A stretch of 64,000 bases of DNA. It comes from Macrotis lagotis. Lineage: Eukaryota; Chordata; Mammalia; Peramelemorphia; Peramelidae. Made by a program: the position numbers and the translations under genes. The notes below the pieces were generated by a model that saw only the letters and a list, made by a program, of their open reading frames with translations, ran no database searches and was not told the DNA's origin. The stretch spans positions 880,989,043 through 881,053,042 of the forward strand of contig NC_133658.1 in the NCBI RefSeq assembly GCF_037893015.1. The letters are read 5' to 3'. Position 1 is the stretch's first letter. Every line of letters begins with the position of its first letter. This document shows positions 11,471 to 23,640 of this stretch, piece by piece.

Positions 11471-13504
11471 GAACAATATAGCATCTTGCCCTTGACAGAC
11501 TTTTTGGTGTCAAAATTCCTGGTAAATTACTGGTAACTCCCCAAGAACTTTGGTTTATGTGGGTTATGTCTACAGAGTTTTACCATATTAGAAATTAGCA
11601 TGTCTTAGTATTATTGTAAAGGAATTTTCTATTTTCTTTTCATTATAATTATTCAGGGTTCAGAATATTTCTACTGCAATTTTTGGTTAACTAAAAACCT
11701 GTCTTCTGTTCATTTGACCCTCACCTGACCAAAACATGTCTCATAGGATGTGAAAATTAACTTAAGGCCTTAAATGTTCCTTGAAAAAGAACTCAGAAGA
11801 AGAATCTCAATTGTCATCGACTGCTTGGCACTATGTAAATTTTCCTCCACAATCAGCTTTTTTTGTGCATCCTCTAAATGTAGAATAATTTGTAACATCT
11901 TAGCTTACCAAGAAAGCTGTTTTACCAAGTTTATGTATGAGATTATGACTCGATTTAACTCAGCTTATTCAGCTTTTATGACAATGAAGAAAGTATGGGA
12001 ATACGGATTCATTTTTTTTCAACATTTGCAACTAAAGAGATTGTAATCTATAAAATAATTATTTATTTAACTGTTATAATTTTGACTAAGAGGACTTGTC
12101 AAAATCCTAAAGATTGTTTAGATTTTTCTTTTTGGCCTGGCAATTGAACCTATATTTAAACATAATAATAAAATCTACATTTTTTCTTACTGTTATAATT
12201 TCTACACTGTGTTCTATTCACATATTTTAGCACCAGTTACCTACCAAATAAACTCAAAAAGGAGATCTTTCTCCCATAATCCTGTTTTGACCCTGCACAC
12301 CCTCTGAAAGTGTTTTGGGAATCCTTAGGTTTCTTGACCCCCAAGGACCATTACTTAACAACCATGTGATTTTCACAAAAAATCCTATGAGTCGGGCAGT
12401 GCTGTTATTATCCATGCCCCTGCCAACCCTGAGACTAATTTAGAGTTAAAAGGGCTCTGAGGCTATCAATTTAAATCCCTTTTTCTACTCTTTTTTATAG
12501 ATAAGGAAACTGAATCAGAGAAAGAAAATGACTAAGATATCATGCAGTCATGGTTTTTGAAATTGGAAGAAGCCTTATAAAGTCTTCATTTTACAGAATA
12601 AGAAGCAGAGACTCAGAGAGAGGAGGTGACTTGCCTTGGCATACAGGTAGAAGTAGCAGAGTCAGAATTGAACCAGATTGCCTGATCCCCAAACCAGTGC
12701 TCTTTTTCTGGTGAGCTAAGATCATGTAGTTAGTTAATAGTAGAGGCAAGACTTAAGCCCAGATCTCCATTTATTGTTCCCTCTCTAGTGCCTCTAGGAG
12801 AAGCAGTTTATAAAATCTTGATATAATCTAATTCACAAATATATTTCTCAAACTGCGAGATTGTGTGAAGGTGCTTTATAATCACAGGAAATAGAGACTT
12901 GCATATTGATGCCTCTCAGGTGAGTGCAGTACAGATCAGCACTTTCTCTGAAACTAGCAGTCTTGGTCACCTAGGACCCTGACATATTCAGTATCAAGCA
13001 GGCAGGTGAAAAGCAGAACTTGAACTCAGGCCAGCCTGGTGTTCAAACTAGCTCTCTAAGAATGTTTCCAAACTGCTTCTCTTTGTGATCATAAAGTGGT
13101 TAAAAAAGTAAAATATTATAACTTCAAAATTAAGGTTATAGCTAACCTCCCAAGCGAAACTGCCTTCAGAAGTCAGCTTAACCAAGATTTTAAAATGCTG
13201 TCCAGTAGGAAAAAGAAGGTCTAACTACAAAAGGATTGACCTTGACAAGAGAATCATAAAGAGAACCCTGATAGCCAAAGGTGCTCCTCTTCTTCCCTGG
13301 AGATTGATGCCTACCTTGGTCATAAAAGCATAAACAAATAAGCCATGTGAGTAGAACAGGATGGATATTAAACGACCTTTAATAGGGGATTCCTGTTGTG
13401 AAAAGGAAAAAAAAAATAGGATGGGGAGAGGGGAATAATGAGGAAGAGAGAACCTTGAATGAGAGATTTGATTTCCACATAGGAGCCATTGATGGAGAAT
13501 GGAG
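11471..13504. other. Intron 2 sequence with MIR remnants only
   Basis: Mostly unassignable AT-rich sequence. MIR-like antisense words occur at 12440-12770 (GATAAGGAAACTGAATCAGAG, GACTCAGAGAGAGGAGGTGAC) and near 12960-13080. I see no exon. Confidence 0.4.
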
Positions 13505-13582
13505 GATGGAAGATAGAAGACAGAAGATAGAACATAGAAGATAGATAGAAGATAGAAGATAGAAGATAGAAGATAGAAGGCC
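13505..13582. repeat. Heptanucleotide repeat (AGAAGAT)n
   Basis: About ten AGAAGAT or GATAGAAG-type units with a few substitutions early on; the last five are perfect. Confidence 0.9.
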
Positions 13583-15390
13583 TGAGGAAGAATTCCCTCC
13601 TCACATTCCTAGTTTATACATTGGGTTACTGCTACCGGTATCCTCTCTGGGAGGATGGGCAGATCAAGAACAATATAAAGAAGAATGGATTTAGAGTCAG
13701 AAGATAACAGCTGGAAGAGACCTTAAAAATCAAAATCTAGTACCTCATTTTACTGATAAAGAAACCAAACTCTAGGAGGGAAAATGACTTGCCCATAATC
13801 AAGTATTAAAGGCAGAATTTGAATCCAGTTTCTCTCACTCTGGACACTGTTTCCTTCAGTCAGAGGGTCTGAATTTCAATATTGACTGTTATTTGCAAGG
13901 TGGATAAATCTGGACAAGTCTCTTACTTTTTTTGGGGGGGTTTGTTTTGAATTTTCTCCTTTCCCTTTCAGTTTTTCTTTTGTAAAACACAGGGATTGTA
14001 TTAAACAGTATCCTAAAAACCTGGGATCCCTGATTGGATAATTGTATTTTGGATAATTATTTCAATATAATAGGCTTCTTTTGTAATCACATATGCCTTA
14101 TTATATATTAAACAACATGACTCCAAGAAGTCCCTAAGGCTTCACTAGACTGCCCCAGGGATCCAAAACACACAAAAAAGTGAAGACCCCCTAGAAGAGA
14201 TGAGCCCTTCCAATTCAAAGTCCATTGATTCCTTGCCCTCATTTATCTGAGGAATAGAGTTCAGGTGTGGGGAGAACTTTCAGGAGACCAAGGGTCTCTA
14301 CGTGGGGTTCCTCCCCTGGAGCCTCCAGTTCCCTTCCCTGTATTTTCCTCAAACCTACCATCAGAGTCAGTAAGGCCCATGCAAATTCTACCCCTGAAGG
14401 CAAGTGTTTGAATCAAGTAGAAATGTCAGAAATTTCCTGCCCAGAGTGAGGGGGGTTTTTGTGTTTGTGTTTGTCTGGTTTGGGGTTTTTTTTTCCTCCT
14501 TCTGTCCGGAAGCAGACCCACTAGGTAAAACACCAGCAAAATGCCCCGCCCACTGGTCCTCTCTTCCCCTGGCAGCTGGCTGACTTCCAAGACAAGTCCG
14601 ACTTACTGTACGCATGAGGCAAGGGAGGCAGGAGGATTCTCCTCATGAGTCACTGTGGCTAGGGGAGAGGGGAGGGGAACCCCAACACTCTGCTGGCCTG
14701 GACTTCGGCCCTCCAGTCTCTGGGCCTGAGTCTGTTAACAGTAGCCACCCAAGCAGGGCAATGATGGAGGAGCCAGGGGACTGAAAGGAAGGCATGGACC
14801 TGTCAGGGATAACCGAACCCCAAGAGTTGAACCATAGTGGGGGTGGGGCTCAGAGCTTTGCATGCTGTGGAATCGGGAAAAAGCTATTAGTCAAAGTTTT
14901 GGGAAATGGGGGGGAAGCATAGGGGAGGAGGAACATTCTGGGTATTGGTAAATGGAATATCACAGGTCAGAGGGGGAAGAGATTGCTTATAGCCAGGGCA
15001 ATCAGGGAGGGCTTCTCAGAAGAGGTGCTGGTCTGAGCTGGGACTTGAAATCCGTGGAAGATGTCACCAAGAGCAATTTGCAGGAGGGGGCATTCTAGGA
15101 AAGAAAATTTCTGTGTGCAGAGGTTTGAAGGCAGGAAGGTACGGAAGCCAGGCAGGGAGTCACTCAGTTTGACTGGAGAGGAAATCCAACTGTAGGAATG
15201 GACCTGAAGATGGTACGCAATGGATTGTTTTCTGTTTTGTCTCTGTCCTCAACTCAGAATAGTGTAATGACTGGACAATGGGTAGGGAAGCAGGGCATTG
15301 ACTGGACAATGGGGGCACAGAGAGTAAGAGAAACAAAGATTGAATAAATGATTGGTAATTGGATGATTTTTCATTCATTCATTTACTAAA
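13583..15390. other. Intron 2 sequence, little recognised
   Basis: MIR-like antisense words at 13700-13860. GC content rises at 14500-15160, with purine-rich runs. The phrase AATCAGGGAGGGCTTCTCAG at 15000 belongs to an old mammal repeat I cannot name with certainty. No exon seen. Confidence 0.35.
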
Positions 15391-15394
15391 GACA

Positions 15395-15640
15395 GCTAGG
15401 TAGGCAGTGTCCAGAGTGCTGACCCTGCATGTAGTCAGGAAGATCTGAGTTCAGATCTGCCTTCAGACTCATTACTAGCTGTGTGACCTTGGGCAACTCA
15501 CTTAACCCTGACTGTCTCGCATCCAGGGTCATCTCCAGGCATCCTGATTTATATCTAGCCACTGGACCAGATGGCTCTGGAGGAGAAAATGAGTCACTCT
15601 CTAAGGATTCACACAGCAAAAGTCAGGTGAATCTATACTG
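15395..15640 (+). mobile_element. tRNA-headed SINE, long-tail type
   Basis: ACAGCTAGGTAGGCAGTG head, GTGTGACCTTGGGCAACTCAC core, and CATCCAGGGTCATCTCCAGG with GATGGCTCTGGAGGAGAAAA tail. Cut off after about 15640. Confidence 0.85.
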
Positions 15641-15867
15641 CTGTTCAGTTAGTGATACGCATTTAAACATTAAGAATTCATCATCAATACTTATAGCAAT
15701 CAATCAGGAAGCATATAAGAAGTGCCTACCATGTGCAAGACATTTTTTAGGATGCAAAGAGTATAAAGGCAAAGGTTGATTACAACACCTGTTCTCTGGA
15801 ATTTGCATTCAATCTGGGAAAACACCATTTTTAAATTATAGATAGAGATAGGAGGACATCTGTCCTT

Positions 15868-16095
15868 CATTATTGAAGAAGACCATGACATCAAGGGAGG
15901 GGATATCTTGACAAACACAAGAACTGGATTTAAGTGTGGGGGACTGTGCTAAATCACCAGCCTCCCTTTCTCCTCCAGACTCATCTGGGTTCATATATCA
16001 GGACAGTCCCCCCCCCCCATCAAATTCAATTAATATGTTTGTCATGACATCACCTTCCTGATGTCATGGTCTTCTTCAAAAACAAAGAACAAAAC
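15868..16095. mobile_element. Two long-tail SINE ends in opposite orientation
   Basis: 15868-16013 is the tail type in antisense (TTGAAGAAGACCATGACATC, then CTCCTCCAGACTCATCTGGG). 16014-16090 is the same end in sense (GACATCACCTTCCTGATGTC, ATGGTCTTCTTC). The two ends form an inverted repeat of about 40 bp. Confidence 0.75.
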
Positions 16096-16104
16096 ATTAT
16101 TATT

Positions 16105-16250
16105 ATGTATTACTGGGCAAGTCATTTAACTTGTGTGCCTCAGTTTCCTCAACTGCAAAGGATCAAATGAGATAATATTTGTAAAGTGCTCAGCATAGTG
16201 CTTACTGTAGGTGCTTAGTAAATAGTAAGTGCTTAATAAATATTTTTTTT
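16105..16250 (+). mobile_element. MIR SINE fragment
   Basis: CTGGGCAAGTCATTTAACTT, CTCAGTTTCCTCAACTG and GTGCTCAGCATAGTGCTTAC in order. Confidence 0.75.
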
Positions 16251-16950
16251 CTTCCTCCTCCTATTTAGCTTCAGAGGGTTACCTAGAGCACCAAGAAATA
16301 AGGGGATTTGACCAGTCATGGAGGCAGATATGTAAGAGGCGGGATATGAACTCATGTCTTCCTGATAACAAAGCTAGTCATCATGCCTGCTGCCTCTCTA
16401 AAAACCAAATTAAAACTTGCAATAGATATTCATTAAATGAATGAATGAGGTTTGGAATTTCCTTGGTTTTATCCATGCCACACCCTCCCCTCCATCACTT
16501 CAAAACTACAAGAACCTTGAGCAGTTAGATCTCCAATCCTTCCATCTACCTCATAGCCTTTACCTTCTGCTTCTCCCTGTAAAGTCAGAGAGGACAAAAA
16601 GGCAACCCAGGTACCTTTAAGAGATTTCCCTTCTCTCATAGATGGTAGCTGATGAACAATAGCTGAGAGAAGGGAATGAGGAAATCAAGAAATGAAGTCC
16701 AGAGGTATAAGTTGCCCCAAGAACTAGATTTCTCTATTTCTGTGCCTCAATTTCTACTTAGTAACTTTTGCTTTCTATTGAGCAAATACTAGGTTATTAC
16801 TACTTTATCACTACTACTTATCATTAAGTAAATGCTTTTTGTTTAATAGTTAATAGTAAATGCTCATCTTATGTGGTCTTTGTTAATTCAGAATTTTAAA
16901 AAAAGAAAAGAAAAATGACCAAAAAATAATAATTAAGAGTTTCAATGGTA

Positions 16951-17109
16951 GGGACAGCTAGGTGGCTTAGGGTGATAGAGCACAGGCCTTGGAATCAGGA
17001 GGACCTGAGCTCAAATCCAGCCTCAGACATTAAATAATTACCTAGCTGTGTGATGTTGGGCAAGTCACTTAACCCCATTGCCTTAAATAAATAAATTTTT
17101 AAAAAAAAA
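16951..17109 (+). mobile_element. tRNA-headed marsupial SINE
   Basis: GGGACAGCTAGGTGGC head, GAGCTCAAATCCAG, GGGCAAGTCACTTAACCCC core and a TTAAAAAAAAA tail. Confidence 0.93.
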
Positions 17110-17428
17110 TGTCAAGTGGTGACTGATTTTGTAGAAATGGGAAGCACACCAGCAGGAGTTCAGAAGTTAAAATAGTGAGTAATAGAACTGTTCCAGCCCT
17201 GCCCCACCCCCCCACACACACCAGGGTTATCCCTAGTATTTTAAAAGAGAGTTTTGAGTCATAAATACTCATAAATACATGGCTCTTCTCTGGAAACACC
17301 AGACTTGTCAACAGGAGTAAGTGTCAATGAGCAAATCAACCAGAGATCAAGAGTGAGGGGTGGATTGGGGGAGGGGCACGCCACACTCAAAGCTACACAT
17401 GCATTTCCTTCTTGTGTATATATGTGGC

Positions 17429-17433
<5 letters not shown>

Positions 17434-17475
<42 letters not shown>

Positions 17476-17524
17476 ATGCAGACGTCTGTATCTATATCTA
17501 TATCTACATCTATATCTATATATC
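17434..17524. repeat. Microsatellites (AT)n and (ATCTAT)n
   Basis: About 16 AT units at 17434-17465, then a TATCTA-based tract at 17487-17524. Confidence 0.9.
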
Positions 17525-17525
17525 T

Positions 17526-17832
17526 CAGGCAGCTGGGTGGCACAGTGGGTGGAGAACTGACCTTAGTGTTGGGAGAAGAGGAGTTCAAATCCAGCTTCAG
17601 ATATTTCCTAACTATGTGACCCTGAGCAAGTCACTTAACCTTGATTGTCCTTCCTCTAGGGCCATCACCACTCATCCTGATTCATATCTAGCCACTGGAC
17701 TCAGATGGCTCTGGAGGAGAAAGGGAGACTGGTGACTTAGTACAGACCCCCTCACTCAAATCCAATTCATGTGCTTGTCAAGATATCACCTCCATCGATG
17801 TCATGGTCTTCTTCAGTAATGAAGGACAAACA
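17526..17832 (+). mobile_element. tRNA-headed SINE, long-tail type, nearly complete
   Basis: CAGGCAGCTGGGTGGCACAG head, AGCAAGTCACTTAACC core, GGGCCATCACCACTCATCC, GATGGCTCTGGAGGAGAAAG, AATCCAATTCATGTGCTTGTC and an end with ATGAAGGACAAAC. Confidence 0.92.
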
Positions 17833-17861
17833 TCCTTATATCTCTATCTATATATCTCTGT

Positions 17862-18000
17862 AATTTATATGGTGTTTTCTTAGATTGGATGCAAGTTTCA
17901 GAGGGCAGGTGTTGTTTAACTTTTGTCTTTATATCCTTTGCATCCAAAAAATGTCTTGTACATAGTAGACATTCGTATATGCTTACTAATTGATTGATAT
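17862..18000 (+). mobile_element. L2 3' tail
   Basis: GAGGGCAGGTGTTGTTTAAC, TATCCTTTGCATCC and GTACATAGTAGACATTCG match the L2 end. 18001-18418 beyond it is unassigned. Confidence 0.6.
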
Positions 18001-18430
18001 TAAGTATTGGTGGATGAATTCTAAATGTTTAAATGCATATCATCATCAGAACAGCAGTGTAGATTCCCTTGAATTTTCCTGTGTGAATCCTTAGGCTGAA
18101 CTAAAGGAAAGTTTAGGAAGTTCTGCCAACAACAAACTGGGTTCTGATGAAATCAGTAAAATTCCTGTAAACAGGAACATTTAGAGGACCTGATGATTTT
18201 TCTATAATTCAAAATCTGCTTGATAATTCCCATATAAATTAATTGGTATTTACTACTTATTCTATGTACTGTATTTGCTTTTTTCCATTTGCCTTATACC
18301 ATAAGCATGCATATAAATGTATTCATATAGATATACTTCTATACAGTTTGTACATATAAATAGTCATACATTTATATTTACATAAATCCTATCAATATTA
18401 ATAGTTTACACATCAATCAAGATTTCATTT

Positions 18431-19180
18431 GAAAAAGGGTAAAAACATCACTTGTACAAAAATATTCCTAGCAGCCCTGTTTGTGGTGGCAAAGAATTGG
18501 AAATCAAGTCAATGTCCTTCAATTGGGGAATGGCTACAAACTGTGGTATATGTATGTCATGGAACACTATTGTGCTATTAGAAACCAGGAAGGAGTTGCA
18601 TGAGCTGATGCTGAGAGAGATGAGCAGAACCAGAAAAACATTGTACACCCTGGGAGCAACATGGGGGTGATGATCAACCTTGATGGACTTGCTCATCCCT
18701 GCAGGGCAACAACCAGGGACAATTTTGGGCTGTCTGCAATGGAGAATACATCTGTATCCAGAGAAAGAACTATGGACTTTAGGGGCAGCTAGATGGTGCA
18801 GTAGATAGAGCACTGGCCCTAGAGTCAGGAGTACCTGAGTTCAAATCCAGCCTCAGACACTTAAGCTGTGTGGTCTTGGACAAGCCCCATTTGTCTTGCA
18901 AAAAATTAAAAAAAAAAACCTATGGACTTTTAACAAAGACCAAAGACTATTATCTTAAAATTAGAAAAAAATGTTATATTATTAAGTAATTTTACTATCT
19001 CATACTTTATTTTTCTTCCTTAAGGATATGATTTCTCTGTCATCACATTCAACTGAGTTTAATGTATAACATGGAACCAATGTAAAGACTAACAGAATGC
19101 CTTCTGGGGGGGTGGGGGGAGGGAAACAAGAATGGGGGAAAAATTGTAAAACTCAAAATAAATAAAATCTTTCTTAAAAA
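18431..19180 (+). mobile_element. 5'-truncated L1 with target-site duplication
   Basis: L1 ORF2 end and 3' UTR. The 5' part encodes a decayed frame (KNITCTKIFLAALFVVAKNW-like order). The 3' UTR has a G-rich run (19105-19125), AAACTCAAAATAAATAAAAT and a short A tail. The insertion is bracketed by identical 12-bp copies AAGATTTCATTT at 18419-18430 and 19181-19192. A SINE sits inside it at 18781-18919. Confidence 0.93.
18781..18919 (+). mobile_element. SINE inserted into the L1
   Basis: Complete tRNA-headed SINE (AGGGGCAGCTAGATGGTGCA to A-rich tail). The target duplication CTATGGACTTT at 18770-18780 and 18920-18930 restores the L1 3' UTR when joined. Confidence 0.93.
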
Positions 19181-19227
19181 AAGATTTCATTTAAACTCAT
19201 AATAATCTTTTAAAATAGTAGGGAAAA

Positions 19228-19339
19228 TACACCACTACTACTACCGCTACTATTTTGACTACTACTACTATCTCTATACATCTCCTACTACTACTAACTT
19301 CTACTATTACTATTGCAGCTACTACACTGTTGTTACTGT

Positions 19340-19377
<38 letters not shown>

Positions 19378-19385
19378 TTACTTAC
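19228..19385. repeat. Trinucleotide repeat (CTA)n
   Basis: Imperfect ACT/CTA units from 19228, nearly perfect from 19338 to 19380. Confidence 0.92.
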
Positions 19386-20042
19386 TATTGAGAAAATGAA
19401 GGACCAAAGAGCTTCCAGTAGAATATACTGGGAAACTAGTACATGTTTAGAGGATCTCTGTTGTCATTTCTCACATGGAATAGTCTGGGGAGTTTACATC
19501 AGGACAATTGTGGTGACAAGAAATGGGAATGCCTTTAAGAGATATTTGAACATGTGTAGATATTCTGTAACTGGTTAGAATTAGCTAACCACACTGTGAG
19601 AAGAATTCTTTTATTTGGTTGAGCAGCTAAAATGAGGAATTTTCAAAAGGCAGTATCTGTTGAGCTAAACAGAACCTTGGCAATTCTCTTTGGATTTTCT
19701 CTTGGTGGATATTTGTTCTTGGCTTATCTTCATTAATAGCATCTATCAATGCTATAAGAAGAAAGGCCTTGGACTTGCACTCTCTCCCACCACCTTTCTT
19801 TTTCCCTTTCTATCTCTGTCTGTCTCTCTCTCTCTGGCTGACATACAACCCTGTGAAAACCAGACTAGGTGTTTTATCTTGATATTGATTCTTTCATGTT
19901 AAGGGAAGGAGAGTAATCTGAAGGCTCTAACCTTATGAGTTTCAAAACATGAGGAAAGCAATTCTCCAAGAGTCCAGAACTCCCAGTGATACAGGTTCAA
20001 AATGCCCAGTAGGAGATCAGAGCCTGGAGGTCAACCACTGTT

Positions 20043-20232
20043 GTTGTTTGTCCTTCGTTTTCTAAGAGGATCATGATATCATGAGAAGTCTTGACTAGTA
20101 TGTGAATTGAATTTTAAGTGAGGCAGAGTTGCACAAAGTTGTCAACTTTATTTTTTCTTTCAGAATCATCAGAGTCCGGTAGCAAGACAAAAGTTAGGAC
20201 AACTGATAATGGCCCAGAATGCAGTGGATAAT
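20043..20232 (-). mobile_element. Long-tail SINE end, antisense
   Basis: GTTGTTTGTCCTTCGTTTTC, AGAGGATCATGATATCATGA, GAATCATCAGAGTCCGGTAGC. 19390-20040 before it is unassigned. Confidence 0.75.
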
Positions 20233-20591
20233 CTTGGCATGTTTGCTGTCTGGCCAAGCTCTAAGCACTCAATCATGCTTGTTTCAGTCACTTTCACAGC
20301 TATTAGAACAAAATGTTTTCATTCCATTAGGGAAAGTTGTCGTATGCTTAGGGTAGACATCCTGCTCCCTCACCAACAGGCCTGAGGCAAGCTCTCAGTT
20401 GACAGAGTGGATGAAGGAAGAGCCATGTGAGATTTGAAAAGGGATGAAAAGTTTAGGAAGAGCTGCCATAGTGAAAGGGATAGTCAAGGACTGCCTTGAT
20501 GAAGTGAGGGCCAATTGAGTGGTGTGAAAAATTTGTAGTGGATTCAGAATAACTTCATTTTCTACCTGTAACCTCTCTCTCTCTCTCTTTG

Positions 20592-20725
20592 TGAGGCAAT
20601 GGAGTTAAGTGATTTGCCCATGGTCACCCAACTAATAAATAACACGAGTCTGAGGCTATATTTGAACTCAGGTCCTCCTGACATCAGGGCCAGTGATCTT
20701 TCCACTTCACCACTTAGCTGCCCCT
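20592..20725 (-). mobile_element. tRNA-headed marsupial SINE
   Basis: GAGGCAATGGAGTTAAGTG, TTTGAACTCAGGTCCTCCTG and ACCACTTAGCTGCCCC, antisense. Confidence 0.9.
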
Positions 20726-21166
20726 CTAGTTTCTCTTAAAAGAGCACATGTGTTGAAACAAAGGCAGTGAACAGTGAAAGTCATCCAAGGTCAAAACTGG
20801 GAAGACCACTGTCTTTGAAAGTATAAAGGGTCAAGAGAATTTAGAGATTACATAGTAATATTGGACTGGTTAACCAAGGGCTCAAGATGAGGAAAGGAGC
20901 AGAGTATTTTCAGTGCAAAGGTAACAGCTTGGGAAAGAAATGAGCAGTGGAAGGACTGAAAGTCAAGGTGAGAACAAAGAACCGGTTTGGGGATTAAAAG
21001 GAAAGGGAGGGAGAGAATAATAGTAGATGGTGATCAGATAAAGAAATTTCAGAGTTCATGACCATAGAAGTGGTGCATTTCTGAATGACATTGAGATAAA
21101 AGGTCTGGCCAAATTGGGCAGGAAAGACAAAGCTATGAGCCAGATACTGAATTAAATGATGAAGAA

Positions 21167-21238
21167 AAGAGTGTCCTATAGACAACAAAAAAGAGAGTGT
21201 CCTATACTCAACAAAAAAGGGAGTCCAATAGACAACAG
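21167..21238. repeat. Short local tandem triplication, ~30-bp unit
   Basis: Three units based on AGTGTCCTATAGACAACAAA, each with small changes. Confidence 0.75.
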
Positions 21239-21295
21239 TCTTAAGAACCTTGATTGAGTTGGTAGACCTGGATTAAATGAAATTCATAGGAAGAG

Positions 21296-21575
21296 TATCC
21301 AGAGAAAGAACTGTGGAGTTTGAACAAAGACCAAGGACTATTACCTTTAATTTAGGAAAAAAATCTGATATCTTATTGTCTGATCTTGCTATCTCTTACA
21401 CTTTATATTTCTTCCTTAAGGATATGATTTCTCTCTCATCATACTCAATTTGGATCAATGTATACCCATGTAAACAATGTGAAGTCTGGCAAATTACCTT
21501 CTGGGGGGGGGAAGGAGTAAGATTAGGGGAAAATTGTAAAACTCAAAAATAAATAAAATCTTTTTAAAAAAGAAA
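21296..21575 (+). mobile_element. Very short L1 3' UTR insertion with 17-bp TSD
   Basis: 280 bp of L1 3' UTR ending TAAATAAAATCTTTTTAAAA. The flanks are identical: GAAATTCATAGGAAGAG at 21279-21295 and 21576-21592. It shares the TTCTGGGGGGGG tract and end with the copy at 18431-19180. No coding part remains. Confidence 0.95.
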
Positions 21576-21872
21576 GAAATTCATAGGAAGAGAGTTTACT
21601 AGAATAATTGTGATTGAGGGTGAGAGTCTCAAAAAAGACAATGTGGTACAAGAAGTATTACAACTCCCACCCACTACTGGTGAATTGGGGTAGATGAGTG
21701 AAAATGCAACAAGTGTTAGAAAAAGAGACCAGGGAGACTGTCATCAGAAGGGAACCATGCCTCAGTGAATACAAGAAAATGAATGGAATAGGAAAGGAAA
21801 AGATGTAAGAGGAAAGCAAGTTTGTAACCTATGGAGCAAGCATTCCAGAAAGGACAGTGAAAGAGATAGTTA

Positions 21873-22003
21873 GGGGGCAGTTAGGTGGCACAGTAGAGAG
21901 AGTACTGGCCCTGGAGACAGAAGGACCTGAGTTCAAATCTGACCTTAGAATTTAATAATAATTACCTAGCTGTGTGTCCTTTTGCCTTGCAAAAAAAAAA
22001 AAG
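21873..22003 (+). mobile_element. tRNA-headed marsupial SINE
   Basis: GGGGGCAGTTAGGTGGCACA head, GAGTTCAAATCTGACC, CCTAGCTGTGTG, A tail. The GGGCAAGTCACTTAACCCC core segment is deleted. Confidence 0.9.
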
Positions 22004-22167
22004 GAGGGGATGACTAGCATTAGAGCAGAAATTGCAACCTGAAAGCTACTAAATCAATGTGAGCTAGTGTTCTTCTACCTTTATATACCTAGTAACAAGC
22101 TCAGGACCCTGCTCTCCAGTAGGTAGATCAACTGAAGTGAATTGCATTGCATTTAGAAGTCTTGCAG

Positions 22168-22312
22168 AGGGGCAGCTAGGTGGTTCAGTGACTAGAGCAG
22201 GGACCCTGTAATCAGGAGAATCTGAGCTCAAATCTGGTCTCAGACCCTTGAAACTTAGTAGCTGTGTGACCCTGGGCAAGTCACTTAACCCCAATTACCT
22301 TCCAAAAAAAAA
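22168..22312 (+). mobile_element. tRNA-headed marsupial SINE
   Basis: GGGGCAGCTAGGTGGTTCAG through GGGCAAGTCACTTAACCCC to an A tail. Near-identical flanks AAGTCTTGCAG and AAGTCACGCAG look like a target duplication. Confidence 0.9.
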
Positions 22313-22479
22313 AAGTCACGCAGACTACAAAGTGTGAGGCGATCTCCCAAGCTAGAAGGGTTTCAAGGAAGAGCCCATAACTGACTTTCTCAAGTGCCTT
22401 GGATTTCCTTAAAAGGAGACTGGACATTAAATGAATTTTTTTCAAAGACACTTATAGAGCATCAAGAGGGCCTTCAAGG

Positions 22480-22620
22480 CAATCAATCAGCTAATAAACA
22501 TTTATTAAGTCCACACTATTTGCTAAATGCTGTATTAAGTTAGGGATACAAAAAGAGTCAAAAGACAATTCTTCTCTTCATGGAGTTTACAATCTAAGGT
22601 TCAATATGCACCTGAATAGG
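22480..22620 (+). mobile_element. L2/MIR-type 3' tail
   Basis: CAATCAGCTAATAAACATTTATTAAG, GCTAAATGCTGTATTAAG and CATGGAGTTTACAATCTAAGG. Confidence 0.65.
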
Positions 22621-22650
22621 AATAGTTAGCACTTACATGGAGTTTTTTTT

Positions 22651-22782
22651 AATTTTAAGGCAAAAAGTGACTTGCCCAAGATCATGTAGCTAGGCAATTA
22701 TTAGGTGTTTGCAGTCACATTTGAACTCGGGTCCTCCTGACTCCGGAGTTGGTGCTCTATCCACTGTGCCACCTAGTGGCTC
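22651..22782 (-). mobile_element. tRNA-headed marsupial SINE
   Basis: AAAGTGACTTGCCCAAG, TTTGAACTCGGGTCCTCCTG and CACTGTGCCACCTAG, antisense. Confidence 0.9.
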
Positions 22783-22839
22783 CAACATGGAATTTTAAAA
22801 TTTACAAATAATTTTACAGCTTTATGACGGTGAGGTTAT

Positions 22840-23010
22840 TATTAATAATGATAAAAAATAATAAAAAAGATCCTTAGCTAAGATTTGCAAAGAGTTTACA
22901 TTTGTTCTCTCATACAAATCTCGTGACAACCCTGGGAGACAGGAACTACTATTATCCTTCATTTTGCAAATATGGAAACTGAGTCTGAGAGACTTGCATA
23001 TTGTCTTCCC
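22840..23010 (-). mobile_element. MIR-like fragment
   Basis: CAAAGAGTTTACATTTG, CTCGTGACAACCCTGG and ATTTTGCAAATATGGAAACTG in antisense MIR order. Confidence 0.6.
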
Positions 23011-23399
23011 CAATGGTGCTCCTGGAGAGCAGAGATTATCTTTTGCCTCTCTTTGTCTGGCACACAGTACACAATAAATGCCAGTCGACTGATTGATGCA
23101 ACTAGCAAGTTGACATCCTGCTTCCTTGTCTAGGGCCCTGGACACAACACCACTTTCAGAATTCCATTTACATCATCCTTTAATGTGGCTATTCCTCCTC
23201 CATTTGAAGCCCCCACCTAGAAGAGGTGAGGAAGAACCCGCTGCCTTTCCAGTTAACCTTTCCACTTTGGGAGAGTCTATATTGCTAGGAAATTGTCCTC
23301 CTGACATCTGATCTACATGGGCCTATTTCACCATTTCTATTCACTGTTCCAAATTTTGCCCTCTGAGACCAAAAGAGAATTTCTAACCCCTCCTTTTAT

Positions 23400-23640
23400 C
23401 CCTTAAAGTCTTGAGGAAAAGCATTCATGTCTCTGTTCTACCCCGATGCCCAGTCTTCTCTTCTCCAGGCTATACAATGACGATTTCTTTAGCTGTCCTT
23501 TAAATGGCATGAACTCCAGGCCTTGTACAATCTTGCAAGTCCTCTTTCTGATGCTCTCTAGTTTCTCAGTCATTTCTAAATTGGGGTGCCTAGAACTTTG
23601 AGGACTCAGCAACACGGGGAGATGATCAATTGAGGCATGA
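23400..23640 (-). mobile_element. CR1/L3 LINE fragment
   Basis: On the minus strand the frame reads KLESIRKRTCKIVQGLEFMP and, further on, SLYSLEKRRLG. These are the CR1 ORF2 C-terminal blocks LERVQRRAT..VKGLE and SLEKRRLRG. Confidence 0.8.
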
